64,000 bases of DNA from Branchiostoma floridae (Eukaryota; Chordata; Leptocardii; Amphioxiformes; Branchiostomatidae): the NCBI RefSeq assembly GCF_000003815.2, contig NC_049979.1:6354196-6418195 (forward strand). The letters are read 5' to 3'. Below are positions 1 to 23,699 of the stretch, one piece after another; position 1 is the first letter of the stretch, and the number at the start of each line of letters is the position of its first letter. Below the pieces are notes generated by a model, which made no database searches, was not told the DNA's origin, and was given only the letters and a program-made list of their open reading frames with translations. A program made the translations under genes and the position numbers.

Positions 1-1613
1 ACACTTATCCAATTTGAATGGGATTAGGGTGAAATGACTATCATTTCCCCAGCTGAACCATGCTCATCATGATACTAGTCATCATATGCTGGGATGTTTC
101 CCAATTGCAGTGTTGCAGCTACAGAACATATCACAGGTAGTCATCTCCTGCTTCATAATTGAGTCAATTCCTTTGGCCTACCAACATGACCAAATGGGCT
201 GCAATCAGTCCATAGAAATAGGTACCATCTATGAAAGTCTGCACTTGCCTAAAGCAGTTAATTTTGCTATTTCCACCTCTACTGTAGTTGATACAATTTC
301 TGTGTGACATATAAAGCTTAATGGTTTTGAACCTTTTCTTTCGCAACATGAAACCCATTAGCATGTCCAAATGTTAGCAAAAAAGGAATTTTCAGTTTGC
401 CAAGAAGAGTCCTGGTCAAAACCAATGCACCAGAACTGATTTGTTAAAATCAGTTGCATATATTGCTGAGTAAAGTTTTAAGAAACTGAAGGCTATTACA
501 CTTAATTAACATATCCTTGACACAAGAGACTAGGGTTGATGTCATGTTAAGTAAATTCTAATTATGCTTACAGTATAACAGTAATGCGTAAATGCGTACT
601 TATATTGCTCGCGAAGCAATGGCAGAAAAATATAGTACTCCTTCTTCTTGTTCTTTTCATCCTGACGGACGTTCAGTTCCGCTGGGCTCTGCTGTGTGCA
701 ACTAGTCCGGCTCTGCTCTTAGCCTGCTTTAATCAAGCTTCTAGCAGCCTTACGCTAGTCAGGCCCACAAACATGGCTGCCTAGCAGTGTCAGGTAATTG
801 CCTAACTAATGGTTCTGTCTTCACAGCCTCCAAGTTGACTTATGAGCCCATTATCTCCAATGGCTGGCAAGACAGTTGACTGAGTTGTCTTGTCAGTGGC
901 AGTCAGGGTCAAGAAAGCGATAACGGCGAGGGTGACATATCACCTCTGTACAGGTGAAATCTCACTGGTAGACTCTGAGGTAAATTACTGATAAAGGACC
1001 AGACAAAATGGAAGTATTACAAAATGTGACAATATAGCAGAATATGCAATGCCATGTAGTCTGGATACCTGTATCAAGAGCAAAATAGTTCTATACTCTG
1101 GAATACATGCATATGCAAGGAAGGGAAGGTCTTATCTGATCTAACTAATTCTAAGCCGTCATTGTGGGCCCATTAAGAAAAAAAAGCATGTTACGGCACA
1201 TACCAGTTATCCCGCCATACCCAACCATTTTCATCTTACCTTATTTGTTATGTCACAAGTAAGATATTGAACATTGGATCTTTCAAAAATTGTCCAAAGG
1301 AAGGGAGAATGAAACCATGTTTTGAAAGCTAGTCAACAAAATTTTCTACCAAATATAAAATACAATATGGCCAATAGATGTAGATCTTGGCTTTTAAAAG
1401 CTACCAGGCAATACAACTGTACTACAGCCTTATAATTGACAGAGCAAAGTTGGTCTCTGCACAATACATGCAGGACAATACAAAACATGAAAAAGCCTCA
1501 GTTCATCCTCTGACTCTGAGAAAGCCTAATTGACTGCATAGGTCAAAATATAAAAATTCTGATAACAAAAGGTTCCAATGGTCCTGTATGAATTGGTGGA
1601 CTGCCCTACTCAC
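1..1613. other. Dicer intron, no exon recognised
   Basis: This stretch lies downstream (on the minus strand) of the Dicer exon that ends at 1614. I looked for the next Dicer helicase segment in minus-strand frames and did not find it, so the next exon is probably beyond the left edge. The short open frames here have no coding character. Confidence 0.5.
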
Positions 1614-2573
1614 CATTGTTGACAAGGAAGAAAGTCCTCTTCCCCCCATCACTAAGGGCTGCCCTAGTCTGGCTGCTGAGCTCTTTGATCAACATGACGG
1701 CCACAAATGTCTTCCCCGAGCCTGTCCCCAGACACACTATGGTGTTCTTTTCCAGGGCTGCATCTAAGAGCTCCATCTGAGGAAATAGGACAGAAACAGT
1801 AAGGAAAGCTGCTCCTCATTCCTCATTTTGGATTTCTTTCACAGGACACTGATCATGTTTAAATGGTCACCTCTCCACCCTTCATCAATCATCTTAAACA
1901 GGGCCAGTGTCAGAGTCCAGGGAATTTTTCTGTCCTAGCCTCTGATACATGTTAGGTCTCCTAGGAGATCAAGTCTGGTTTCATCTTACTAAAAATCTAT
2001 GAAGGAAATTCAATCAGGAAATTCAAGATATGTAGAAAGCCATTTTCAGAGGAAGCCAATGTTAAAGTGTTGCAAATGCGCCAGGGCAGTTTGGGATGTT
2101 CAAAGAAAACAAAATAAGGAGCCAGGTGACAGTTATCATGCACATATTTTCCAAAATTGTCAAGACTCAGCCTTTTAATTTTTTTATGGTCACCTTGCCT
2201 ACTTTGTTTCTCTGGATAAATCCCAGCCTCCCGTGACATTTTTAAAAAAGTAGTCATCTTTAATTGAATAGAAGTTTATTTGCAAGTTCATGCCTGAGGG
2301 CTAATTGCAAGTGCATGGTACAAATATAGGAGATATACATGTGACAATGAACAGTAACTTATAAACAATATTTTACTCTAATACTAGTTTTGGCTATTTC
2401 TAAACAGGTTCATCTCTAATTTCTTGCCCTCCTGACCTGGTAGAGCCTTGGTGTGAAGATGGACAGGTGCTGAGGTTCCCTCTGCAGGTGACATGTCTGC
2501 GGCTGGCTGGTGTGCTGGGCTGGGGCGGGGGCCATGGAGGCAGGGAGGCCCGCCCCCTCCCCTCCTCCTCCTT
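1614..2573 (-). CDS. DICER1: Dicer ribonuclease, N-terminal exons (partial)
   Basis: These are the first two coding exons of Dicer, the RNase III enzyme that cuts pre-miRNA and long dsRNA. Exon 1 runs 2573-2437 with the start codon at 2535-2533. It encodes 33 residues, beginning [10 protein letters not shown] and ending IFTPRLYQ, and stops at a GTCAGG donor. Exon 2 (1776-1614, acceptor TTCCTCAG, donor GTGAGT) joins in phase 0 and encodes [20 protein letters not shown] followed by [14 protein letters not shown]. The junction matches the vertebrate Dicer N-terminus, where a TPRKYQ segment leads into the helicase. GTGSGKT is Walker A of the DExD/H helicase domain. Exon 2 ends in phase 1 with FFLVNN, where vertebrates have FLVNSA. 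A second upstream ATG lies in another frame and does not reach the helicase frame. The acceptor at 2574-2575 implies at least one 5' non-coding exon further right, which I could not place. The PAZ, RNase III and dsRBD regions are outside the window. Confidence 0.9.
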
Positions 2574-5500
2574 CTGTCAGATTATCTGACATGGTTTATA
2601 GGCTCACCTTGTCTAGTCTGGAAGGAAAGGGAAGAAAAGGATCTCATCAAAGTTGGTAACACATCTGTTGCGATATAAATTTCATACACAGCAACACAGT
2701 GATTTCACGTCTGGGTGTTGCTTTGGCATGATAATTTTGTAAAACCTTTACAACCATTGGCTGAGTGGTATTTCTGGTTCATAGGATGGATTAGAATTGT
2801 ATCAGGAAACATTACACGCAGCATACCAACCACCAAAATTAGTTGATGACCATGACACAAATCTGATTAAAGAAACAAACTGACACTGATCACAAAATCT
2901 GATGTGCGAGGCAGTACAATCATGATAATTCCCAAGCATTTACATGTTCATAAAATGATATCAACATGAACAGTTAATGGTAACAGGAATCCCTGAAAGG
3001 CCACAAGCTGGAACTTTTGTCTAGACCTATATCAATGCCTGACTGACTGTCAGACAGTACATGTTATCTCCTGTAGACCAACTTCCAGGACAGCCAATCT
3101 ACAAAATAAATGGTCTGCATTGTCAAGTCTGGCGTCCTCCTGTCATGGCAGAGATTAACACTGGCCCAGTGACATTTTAGGGGCACAGTGTGGTGGGCAT
3201 CAAGCTGCCCTGGGGCACCCGACTGTTGTTAAGGCCACAGGATGACAGTAAACTAAAGGATTTAGCCTCAGAGTCAGACACCAGACAGACATTGGGTAGA
3301 TTCCCATTAATTTCCATCGATTTTTGCACATCGTATACATTGAAATGAATTCAGGTTGTGTCCTCAGACACTATTCAAGGAAAAAGACAGAAACAGTTTG
3401 AAAAGTACATATTGTGTGTGTATTACAGAACATAGGTGTACAGTTTGAATATATTTTTTGTATACTGAATTCATTTTTGGTATAATATCATATTCTTATG
3501 GAGATAAATATCATCATTGCTACATGTACCATCAACCAGTATCCAAATGTATGTTCTAGCTTTAGCATGTTAATACAACTAGAAACAAATGCCTTTTATG
3601 ATATTCCCATAGATTGTACTTGCAAATTGAAAGGGTTACGTAAGTCTTCTCTGGACCATTTTTACATGCAGAGGATAGTGAGGAATAGAAACAGTACCGC
3701 TGAAAAATAGATATTCTCAAAATGTAAGGATTCAATTCTGAACATGTGTGAAAAAAAGCCAGCTGATCATCACAATTACATATTGTGATGGGATAGAGTC
3801 TCAAAAATGTGACAAATAACACATTGTAATTGTATAGGCTAACAAGATGTTTTTTTTACATTTGGTTTTTTTAGACCAAAGAGCCAATGTCCAGTGTTCC
3901 ACTCTCCATGGACTGTAAATAGGAGACTATTTAGGCCACTTACTAACTACCTTTCTCATATTTTCTGTCCTTTGATACTTTTCATCATGTTTCTTTCTTT
4001 GCAGCCATCTTCTGGTTGGTAACTCTGTATATCTGAGTCTGTAAATCATCAGAAAGTCTGACCAGCACCATCCAACACAGCTGACCATGGGGGCATGGCC
4101 AGCAGGGAATAGCTATCAGTTACAAATGAGAGGTCATCTGTCTTGTCTGGAAATGGTGACAGCTGACCAGCCCACCTCATCAGGCCTCACTAATCTAATA
4201 CTGCCAGTACTTTGATATCTGCCTGCCTTCCAGGCAAAAAGAAAAGGAAAGGCAAGTAAGAAAGATTTATACATGCAGGGCTGTCTCCAGCGTTAACTTT
4301 AACCTTTTTTACGTCCAAACAATGTTGTTGCTCTTTTCTTGTTAAATATGTCATTATCACACTCAGTGAGTCACTCACTCACCATCCGAATAAGGTCATG
4401 AAAATAGACTTTTAACAGTTTCATGTCATGAAGTTAAGATTTTTGGGATGGATGGGGTAATATTATTTTCGGTCCCAACAAGAAAAATTTCAGTCCTGGG
4501 ACGGAGGGACAGTTCATGGAGGTAGTCCTGAACACATGTAAGACTTCACAAAGTCACATTGCTTCTACATTCTATAAGAACAGAGGGTCATTGTATGTAG
4601 TTAAAAAAGTACTGCTACTAAGTTGTTAAGAGCACAATTGTTGTACACCTGCCACAAAAGAAAAACTGGAATCAAGAACCTGTTTTCAAGAAATATCAGG
4701 AACAGGTTGACACAATGTTGATCAAGAGAAAAAGCCATTCTTAATATAAGCACATTATTTTACAGTGTACAGAGTATCCTATTGTAAAATCAACAGAAAA
4801 TTCTGCAATTTTCTCTGTGTCAGGTTACCTGGACAAGCTGATCATAGCCAGCTTACCTGCTCACAATTGCTAGGCAAACATCTATATCTGGAGCAGACAC
4901 ACATGTACTATAGTTTACAGCCACCCGTATCTGCACACAAGGCCTTTTGTACCGAGTATTCTTCTCCATGCCAAAGCGTCTGGTCAAATTATCTCATGAT
5001 ATCACCTTGCCCTGGCACATCAGCACTATTGCTCCTGTTGTCAGTGCCAGATAAGCATGTCTGTCAAACAAACATGCAACTAAATATGACACACCCAAAC
5101 CAAATGGCATGAAATGAGGAGACTCACATCAAAAGGTAACAGCCACCCTCCTGTCCAAACATGTCAGGTGAATATGTGCCTCATTCTAATTGAATAATGC
5201 CCCAAGGTGTATCAGGTGGCAAACTAACACCATGTACTTCACAGCTCTAATGTGATTTCATTGCAGAATAATTCTGTCTTTGTTATTCAGAGAAACACAG
5301 AAAATGAACAGACTGAATGTTAACTGCAGTTACCAGTTACCAAATGGATACAGGTGATATTTTGACATGACTGCTTTTATTTTCTTGATTTATGCTACTA
5401 ACACTTAAACCTGAATCAGATGCATGATAAAATTGAAAATGAGAACTTTAAAATGTCAGTATGTACTATAATGCACCCACGTCTATGTAAGAATGTGATT

Positions 5501-8500
5501 GGCCGCCGTATGGCTAACCCGGACAAATTAATATAGAAGAGAATTTTCAATACAGTCCAGACTGTATATGGACTGGTTCAGAAAATTAGTAGTAAGACTA
5601 TCCACGCAAATATGGTTATGTCCAAGATATGCTCCACTTGTTCTGCTGGATGGCAACTTGATAATGTGAAATACGTACGCATACATGGCTTTATAATCAC
5701 CCTCGTAAGTGACTATAGTTTAGCTATTGCTAAGCTACAACCCAGACAGGCAGCTCATGTACATATTTGCCTACAGGTGTTGTGTCTGGCGCCTGAGCAT
5801 TAACCACACCTTGAGACTTAACAATGCAACGAACCTACAATTAGGCAAGACAAGTGGACAAGATCACAGCACTGCAGGACTCGATCGAAATGGAACTGTT
5901 TGTTTGAGAAAGAATGAAGGAAAATAAAAAACAAAAAAGCTGAGCATGTACCGAGGACATACAATATAACAATCGATCTATTTTCAAACGTTGCCGTCTA
6001 AATTTCTCTTTGAACTAATAGCTACTATTACTAACAGTAACAGCTCCTGTCGATACACATTGTCAGGGGCAAGTATCATTATCACAAGCAAGTCTCAGAG
6101 AAAAAGGCACTGTTATACAAACCTCATGGAGATCCTTAGCTCAAGTTTCGACACTGTAAGCGTGGCGTTCAGCACAAAAATGCAAATCACGTTCACTCAT
6201 GCCCAGAGGTAATAAGGGTATGAAAGTAACCCCGCCACACCAACATGAACATCAGAGAACAAACTCAAACTAGATGGTTGACTCAACACAAGGCCTATTC
6301 ACCCAAACCTGTGGTGTGAGACGTACACACACTTGCGGTAAGAACAAGACGTAAACGAACATACCAAAATATGCCGGCAGAGCTACACCACCACGTGACC
6401 TGCGATGACCTTTGACCTATAGCGTGGTGACAGACAAACAGCCTTGCCACCGCCATTGTTGTACGTTCAAGGTCACTCTTCTGTGTATATTCTCAACGTA
6501 CAAAGAACGACACACATGGTGATAATGAAGTTCACAAAGAATACTCCTTGCACTACAACCTTTTTATATCAAGTTACCTTCAATACTTCTATACTTTCTA
6601 TAACTACCTTACTAGCACTCTTATCTGATCTGATCCAAAAATCAAAATTGCAAAGTTATGAGTTATATGTACTGAATGCTATAACTAATGCTATACAGTA
6701 AAGTTATATACACTGTTATCTGAACGTGCATGTAGACAGAAGTTCTCAGAACATGAAAGTTATGAAATAAACATCTGACGGCAGATGCTTTGCAATTTAT
6801 GTATCACTGAGTTATACCTTTCATTTTCTTAAATTCATTTGTTGGACAATTTTTCACTAAGTCAGCATGGGTACTGTTCCTACACAGAAATATTCTAACT
6901 TTATCAAGAAATAATTCTACAAACTGTACAAACCAAAAACAGAAGCAATGCACATGGCTGTGGACAGTATCCCTCTACTATTTTCATCTCTGCCCACTTT
7001 ACTTTTCTGGCATGTATTATATCTTTGGGGTGTCTGTCAAGTCTGGCTACACATAGCAATAAATAACATGTGTTCAAGTAAAACCAAAAAGTCACCTTTA
7101 CCTGTAGAGGTGTAGGACTGGTTCAAGGAATATAAAATCATTCTTGGGGGAAAAATACACAGATGACATGTATAATGCCGGCCATACCTGTATGCTCTTC
7201 ATTTTCATGGAACAAATTAACAGTTGTCAATTTTAGTACAGCTACTACAAGGAGTATAAATATCTCAAACCTACAGCTTGTTTTTCAGGTAATTCATCTA
7301 AAAATCAAACCCACACATAGGCTGGAAAAAGATTGTCAATACCATCCATGGTACAAAAAAGTCTTACCCTAATGATGGATGATTCCTGGTGTATGTGGAG
7401 ACTGTCAGTCTACAACTTTTACAGACAAGCCCAAGAGATAAACCCGAACCTCATGAGAACAACTCATTTGAAACTGGGTGGGCCAAAGATATATCGGAAA
7501 GGGAGATTCTCTAAGCCCTATCTAAGCCCAGACTCGATGCCTACCTCCCTGCTCCCTTTCATAACATATGTACAGCAGGTGGGGATATCATCATCAGTTT
7601 GTGAAAGATTTATTTTGGGAAGCAGATGTCAAGTGCAGCTATTCTCCTTTTGCTCATTTTTATAGCACTGGATGGCAACAATAGAACGACACACCTAAAC
7701 AGCTTGTCTTGAAAACAGAAAATTGCGATCTAAAATATCCAAATATCAAATGATTTATATTTTCATAATAATATCCATGCTGCTTAGAATTGCCATACCT
7801 ACAAATGCACACACCTGTATTCTGGTGGTTTGCGATCTTGCTGACAAACCTGGTCCCTATGAAACAAAAATCTATACCTGCGTTTAACCTTATACCAAAT
7901 CATAAAAATTAGAATTTAGGCAATATCAATCAGATAGTTTTAAAGTGATTTCTTTCATCTATACAAATCTATACAGATACAAACTGCAGAGATATGCCAT
8001 ACTGACAAGTCTACACATATAAGTTTAACACATAAGTTTCCTCCTGGAAGTAATTTGACAAAGGTTAAAAAGCAACCTTACTCATACAACCTTGTACTGC
8101 ATAAACACATATTGCACAAACAAACAACATTCAAATCTAACTTTCGGTAGGACTTCTATGAAAATGATAAGACAAGGCTGAAGCACTTGCCATCTAAAGT
8201 AAAACAACTTCTATGAAAATGATAAGACAAAGCTGAAGCACTTGCCATCTAAAGCAAAACAAGAGTAGTGGTGAGTTCCACCTCTAGCATAATGCAGAGC
8301 CAAAACAGGCTTATCCCTCTGTGGTCAGGTTCCAGCCACAAGTATGTGCTAACAATCTCCTTTCACACTAGTCAGTAACCCAGGCCCCTTATATGTGTAT
8401 ACCTAACTGGGCATGTGGTAACTTCCAACAACAATCCACAATTACAAGTTATATGAAACAATAGCATAATGTATATGATACAGGAATAATTGGCCGGAAA

Positions 8501-10761
8501 AGTTAGTGACCCATGCTGGACATTCTTCATTTGCAAACATGTCACACAAGAACCCTTTTCAACTTTTATCTCGCTACCAAACCCTTGCCAGAAGCTAAAT
8601 TTGATCTAGTTCACCAAAGAACAATGTCTCTACATTACTGGATCTACAGATTGGTTAGACATACAACATACTTTGCGTTCATGGGGTAGCCTTTCAAAGG
8701 AGGTCTCTCCTTTCCACCTTGATCACCACAAACCAAGTTCTATTCGCCACATGCCATTGAATGTCGTACGGAAAGACCTGTGTTAATATTTTCTCCTCAG
8801 ACTCCATACATTTCAACAGAAAGTACCTGACAGCTCTGCACCAGCAAATATTGATGTATACAGTTGGTAACGAAACCGAGGATAAATGTTGCCATTTACA
8901 GCTGCCTGGCTGCGTGGAGGCTCTTGAACCTGGCTCCTTTCACTATCTCGCTTCTACACGGCTCCATTTTGAGATTCATATAAGTCTCATCGAAAAATGG
9001 CTGCTGAAGCCTACTATGGCATGATGGGATAGCTGTAGATATGGCGTTGACAAAACATGAGCTGCGCAACTCCTTCTACTTCCTTGGGATTGCGCAGAAG
9101 CTGACAAGGAAAGCGACGACACAGGAAGAAAGGGCCTGCCAGCACATGACATGAAACTGAACAATGTACTTTACATTCTGTTTCAACTATCGAGTGCTTG
9201 TGCAGTCATACTCATGGCACAGATCAGAGGCCATGTCTCACTGAGATCTAGCTCAAGCCAGACAGCCAAAAGACACATCTTAAAAATTACGAGCATCACG
9301 TACGTGACTTTGGCACTAATGTTGTACCTGTGTCACTATACAACTGTTTTTCTAAAGTTGAAGAACAGGTAGAGACAGGACTAGAATTACTAATTTTCGC
9401 GCACCATGTATAAGAATACGGCCACTGGCAAGAATGCCACGAAGTCCCCTCCTGGCTAAACAAGCTCTCTCTTGCAGCTGCAAATGTGAACCTTGGAGAG
9501 CCAGGGCCTTCTCCATGACATACGCATGTGATAGCACCCTTTACCTTGGCTGAAAATCCTGTTCCTGCATCACCCGTAGCCAACCAGCAAAATGGCTTCC
9601 ACCCCACCAAACAACGTCCATGAATGGGGAATTTCAATATCAGTTGATCTTTACCAGGCACAGGGTCGGCTACAAGCAGGGTGGACGTGACCTCATTTGC
9701 TATGGGGACCCAGTTGCCTTTCACATGGATCTGTTTACTCAAAGCTGTATCCATTAACGTGGGCAATACTCCACAGCAACTGAAAAGATTTCCACGTATT
9801 GTCTAAGAATTTCCGAGCGAGGTTTGCTGGACATACGAGGCATTTTACCATTGACCCCGCTGGAAGTTTGCAGGCATAGGCCGTCCCCGTGTATTACCTA
9901 GTACTAAATGGCTTCACCAGACAACTGTGCAAAACAATGTAGGAGGTCAGAGGAAAGCCGTGTGTTAGGGCACCAGACAGGCTCCCTGCAAAGTACCATG
10001 TTAAACTTGCACTTGGATGGAACCTGACAGGGCTGTATACGCTACCTCCTTCAGTCCATGCAAGGATCCCAAACAAAATTTAAAAACCATGATTCTGAAT
10101 CAGAACAAGCCATCGTACTTGGGAAAGTTTACCGTCTATGAAGCAGTTATCTGTCAAGTTTATATCTGCTGTCAACAAAACTGTCTGCCTTTTAAAGGTT
10201 TTCAAAAGACATTTTCCACATATACCGAGTATAACGACATGCGCCACAAGGCAGTTCAGATTTAAAATAACCGTCCTCCCATACATACCTTTCTGGCAGC
10301 TATCCCAACTGTCGCCTCCAAAACCTGGACAATACCTGCCCTATACGATAAGTTTAAAACTGAATACCTGTAACGTTACTGTACAATGACTTTAAAACCA
10401 AACTCCAATCCAAATTCGAAATTATTCGTCTCCTTCGAAACAAGACATGAACACAGCCTGTTTTCAGCCGCCGGCAACTCGTAGGAACCTTATGTTTGCA
10501 TGTGACGTCACCGCTTTTCAAAATTTTGAAGTAAACTCAACCAGTTGAACTACCGTTCATTCCACATCTAACGCAAGTCATTTCTCTTCCAACTGCTGAT
10601 GTTGGCAACAATACCTCTAAACCAAGTTGGTTTTTAGTCACTTTCTGGATACCGTTAACGTTTGAACTCATCATTCACAGTGCAATGTCTGATTGGTAAA
10701 CAAAAACAAGTTTTCCATTTCTGGTCAAAACCTATGTTACCCTTGACCGCTATTCCCACTG
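2574..10761. other. Non-coding region upstream of Dicer
   Basis: About 8 kb without a recognisable protein exon. It should include the 5' non-coding exon(s) and promoter of Dicer. An E-box palindrome CACGTG lies near 6391 in a GC-richer patch and is only a weak promoter hint. Apart from the 55-bp tandem duplication listed separately I see no clear repeat family here. Short open frames look random. Confidence 0.5.
8152..8261. repeat. 55-bp tandem duplication, two copies
   Basis: Two adjacent copies of a 55-bp unit starting ACTTCTATGAAAATGATAAG, at 8152 and 8207, differ at only about two positions. The near identity suggests a recent duplication. Confidence 0.9.
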
Positions 10762-12482
10762 GGGTTTGATGAAAGAGCTGGGCTGTCTACCTGGGCTGTC
10801 TACCTGGGCTGTCTACCTGGCCTGGCTATCACGTCAGGCTACTCAGATCCCCCCATTCAAAGCCTCATCATATGGCACTCAGCTGATTGACAGGCATAGT
10901 AATTGCTAATCTCCAACCTGCCAGTGACCTGAGGCTGGCCTGTCCATGTACACCACTGGCTGGGCCCTTCGGGAATGTGTCTGGGAGGCATTCCTTGCAG
11001 GAACACAAGTACCAGCACTGTGTGTAGTAATAATTATGGGGATGTGTCCTAGATCTTAATTTTGAAGCTGTTTAGTCTTGCATTGCAGGACTACATGTAT
11101 TCCTAAAAGCTGTTAGTCAGGACTATTCCTAAAATGAAGTATTTGCAAAGTAACAAATGACTCTGATTTCACATGTTATATAAAACCTAGTCTAGAAGAT
11201 ACTCCTTTATCATTCTATTTTGCAAAAAGATTTTATAACGGTAAGGTTTTCTTGTTATTTTGGCAAGATGGCATCACTAGTATATGTACTAGATTGGTCT
11301 GAAAATTGCAAGCTAGTAATTACTTAGTATTTTGTTTGTTCATATATGCCCCTGTGGTGAAATCTTGCCTGGCCAATCTTCTCGGACTCCTACCTTGTTG
11401 TGTTGTGTAAATGTTTGACCTAGAAAACAGAGGTCCTGGGTTCATATCCTTTGACATGTCACAAAAGCTGTGCTGGTGATACAGGACTTTCCCCACTCCA
11501 TCCAATTGTACAAGGGAGTTGGAGAGATTATTGGCAGTGGAAGGAGAGGATTGGGCTCTGTCCTGGACACAAAAATTGTCCAGTGGATAACAATCTAAAA
11601 GGCTATGTGACTACCGACAGGGTCCTCCCCAGAGGATGTAACAAGGGCGGCCCTCCATTATGTTCCTGGCCCAGCACCACTATAACGTTACTACTTTTAA
11701 CGTTACTAAATTTAGTGTGTTTCTTCCTATTTTCCTGGTTGGGTTTGCTAAAATTCATGACAATTCACAGATTGTTGTGCCAAGCGGTGTCACTTTTCCA
11801 ATCAGCATTGGCTGCAAAAACTTGTGAATGGGCGATGATCAAAACAATAGTTTTAACTATTGTTAAAGGAATTGCTATTATTCTCGGAGAACTTGACACA
11901 TTCTGTCATTGCAAAATGATCCCATTTTCATAAAAACACTTAAACATCGCAAACGTGTTTACTTCACAATCTTTACACTTTACAATCTCAACTTGTCAGA
12001 AAATAAGATTAGGTTTTCCAAAAAATAGTCATCTTACCGTCAGGTCATTTTTGCCAGTCTCTCCACTTATATACTAAAAATTATGGGGAGAAACCTGACC
12101 GAGAGTATACACGAGAGTGTATATGTCAATATGGCATACTAGTATAGAGATCAAGGAGGTACATGTAATTATACCCCCCTTGGTCAGTACAACTTTAGCT
12201 TTACAGTGATTTATGCTCGTCTTTCTTGTTGTGCGAGCTGATATTTTCTGTCCTACAAGACACATTCCCGAAGGGCCCAGCCAGTGGTCATGGCAGATGG
12301 ACAGGCCAGCCTCAGGTCACTGGCAGGATGGAGATTAGCAATTACTATGCCTGTCAATCAGCTGAGTCCCATATGATGGGGCTATAAATGGGGGGATCTG
12401 AGTAGCCTGACGTGATAGCCAGGCCAGGTAGACAGCCCAGGTAGACAGCCCAGGTAGACAGCCCAGCTCTTTCATCGAACCC
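10762..12482. mobile_element. Mutator-like / foldback DNA transposon, non-autonomous
   Basis: Long terminal inverted repeats occupy 10762-10982 and 12258-12482. They start GGGTT(T/C)GATGAAAGAGCTGG and align over about 220 bp at roughly 90% identity by eye. Both ends are flanked by the same 9 bp, TTCCCACTG (10753-10761 and 12483-12491), which is a target site duplication. Long termini of this size with 9-bp duplications are typical of Mutator-like and foldback elements. Each terminus holds three tandem copies of a 13-bp unit (GGGCTGTCTACCT), as foldback elements often do. The interior encodes no recognisable transposase, so the element would need a partner for movement. A 480-bp MITE sits inside it. 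Confidence 0.85.
11618..12097. mobile_element. MITE with CAGGGTTCTCCCC ends, copy A (nested)
   Basis: The ends read CAGGGTCCTCCCCAGA and TATGGGGAGAAACCTG in inverted orientation. They are flanked by an exact 5-bp duplication ACCGA (11613-11617 and 12098-12102). The interior is homologous to the copy at 29817-30203 but about 90 bp longer. It lies inside the Mutator-like element and so inserted later. An open frame of 160 codons here (11451-11933) spans the element boundary and is therefore not a gene. Confidence 0.85.
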
Positions 12483-12491
12483 TTCCCACTG

Positions 12492-13462
12492 CACCACTTT
12501 GGTATTATGTACACACATCACATTCACCAAAACACTGAAACTGTGTCACAACAACAAAACCTCAAGTCTGCATGGCAGGCAATCGTAACGGCGAGCACTG
12601 TACATCAGGGGGTATTAGATATTTACGAGGTCGTTTGTACTTGCCATCCTGAATTATTCTTGTTACTGCAAAAGTTTACGAGGGTGCATGTGATTGTGTG
12701 CGTGTGTGTTGGTGTTTTGTGATGTCTGGGAGGTGTCTAGACAGAGCGCCATACATTACACACACATGCACGTCGGTGATACCGGGCCACTACTTAGTAC
12801 TAGTACAAACATCCCTGCCGCTCCACCCACACCGTCAGCAGACTGCTTACCGATTCTAGCTTTGGATGGCGGCGGTGGCACCATGGTTTGTAGAATGAGG
12901 TAGACAGTTTCGTGCCGACGGGACGGGACAAAGTCAACCCATCATCTTGACCCGAACACACCTCGGCCGCTAAGACGGCTGAAACCCCTAGCCACTAGCT
13001 CAACTTCTGTTCCTTCGGGCTTGCTGGAGGTGGTGGGCGTTTCAGTGGGTATCTAGTTTCTGACTCACACCTGAAATTTGCTTTCAGAAGACCGAGTAAC
13101 TTCAATAGCACCAAAATGAACTACTAAATGTAAATAATATGATGAAGGTTCTATGCAAATGGCGTTATGTTTTATTCCATTTATTATAAAGACAAATATA
13201 TATTCTATGGAATAAAATGTAACCTCCATACATACCCTCATTATGGAATGCCCAATGACAACATGTTATGCGGTTTGTGATTGGTGAACTTTTGTCACCC
13301 ATTGACCAATCAGCTTTCTTGAGACAGTATAGTGAGACCTCTGGCGAAGGGGATGCTGGGAGTTGAACAGCTGATTTCTCATGCTCAGTGAGATCAAGGA
13401 CTTGGTCAGATGTAGGTTCCATTCCAAAAGAGGAGTTGAAGTAGTAGAGTTGGAGCACAGGG
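12492..13462. promoter_or_regulatory. Upstream region of ALKBH6
   Basis: About 970 bp between the foldback element and the ALKBH6 start codon. The part around 12830-13030 is richer in GC and CpG than its surroundings and includes GATGGCGGCGGTGG near 12868. It is a plausible promoter or 5' UTR region, but I cannot place a transcription start. Confidence 0.35.
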
Positions 13463-23311
<9,849 letters not shown>

Positions 23312-23674
23312 CAGGAGAGGGCAGCTTTGGAAGAGGAGGAGGTAACATCAACTCTCATAGTCATAATTCCACAGGATGCCATAATACCGCCACACGAGGA
23401 AAAACATGAATTCAGTGTGATTAAAAGAGATGTACCGATGCAACAGCAGTATTCCTGTATATGCTTCAGATATTTAGGCGCTCAGGACAAAATTTGAGAA
23501 GACCTTTATAACAATGCTTTTGTTGTGGTGGTATTGTGGCACCCATGGAATTATGAGAGTCGATGTTACGGGCTAAAGTTTGTCCATACATGTGCAATGT
23601 TCTTTAAAATGTTTGATAGTCTGTGTACATGAGCTTCTATGTTTTATATTCATATAAATTGGAACGTCTCCAAA

Positions 23675-23680
23675 AATAAA
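23675..23680 (+). terminator. Poly(A) signal of ALKBH6
   Basis: AATAAA lies 364 nt after the ALKBH6 stop codon. A second AATAAA occurs near 23949. Confidence 0.6.
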
Positions 23681-23699
23681 CTGGATCCATTCAAGATTT

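Noticed and set aside
9296-9766. Open frame of 156 codons on the minus strand
   Set aside because: No recognisable domain, no matching splice context and mixed codon quality. It could be a relic, but nothing supports a gene.
11451-11933. Open frame of 160 codons on the plus strand
   Set aside because: It crosses the left border of the nested MITE (11618), and its hydrophobic half is MITE sequence shared with 29817-30203.
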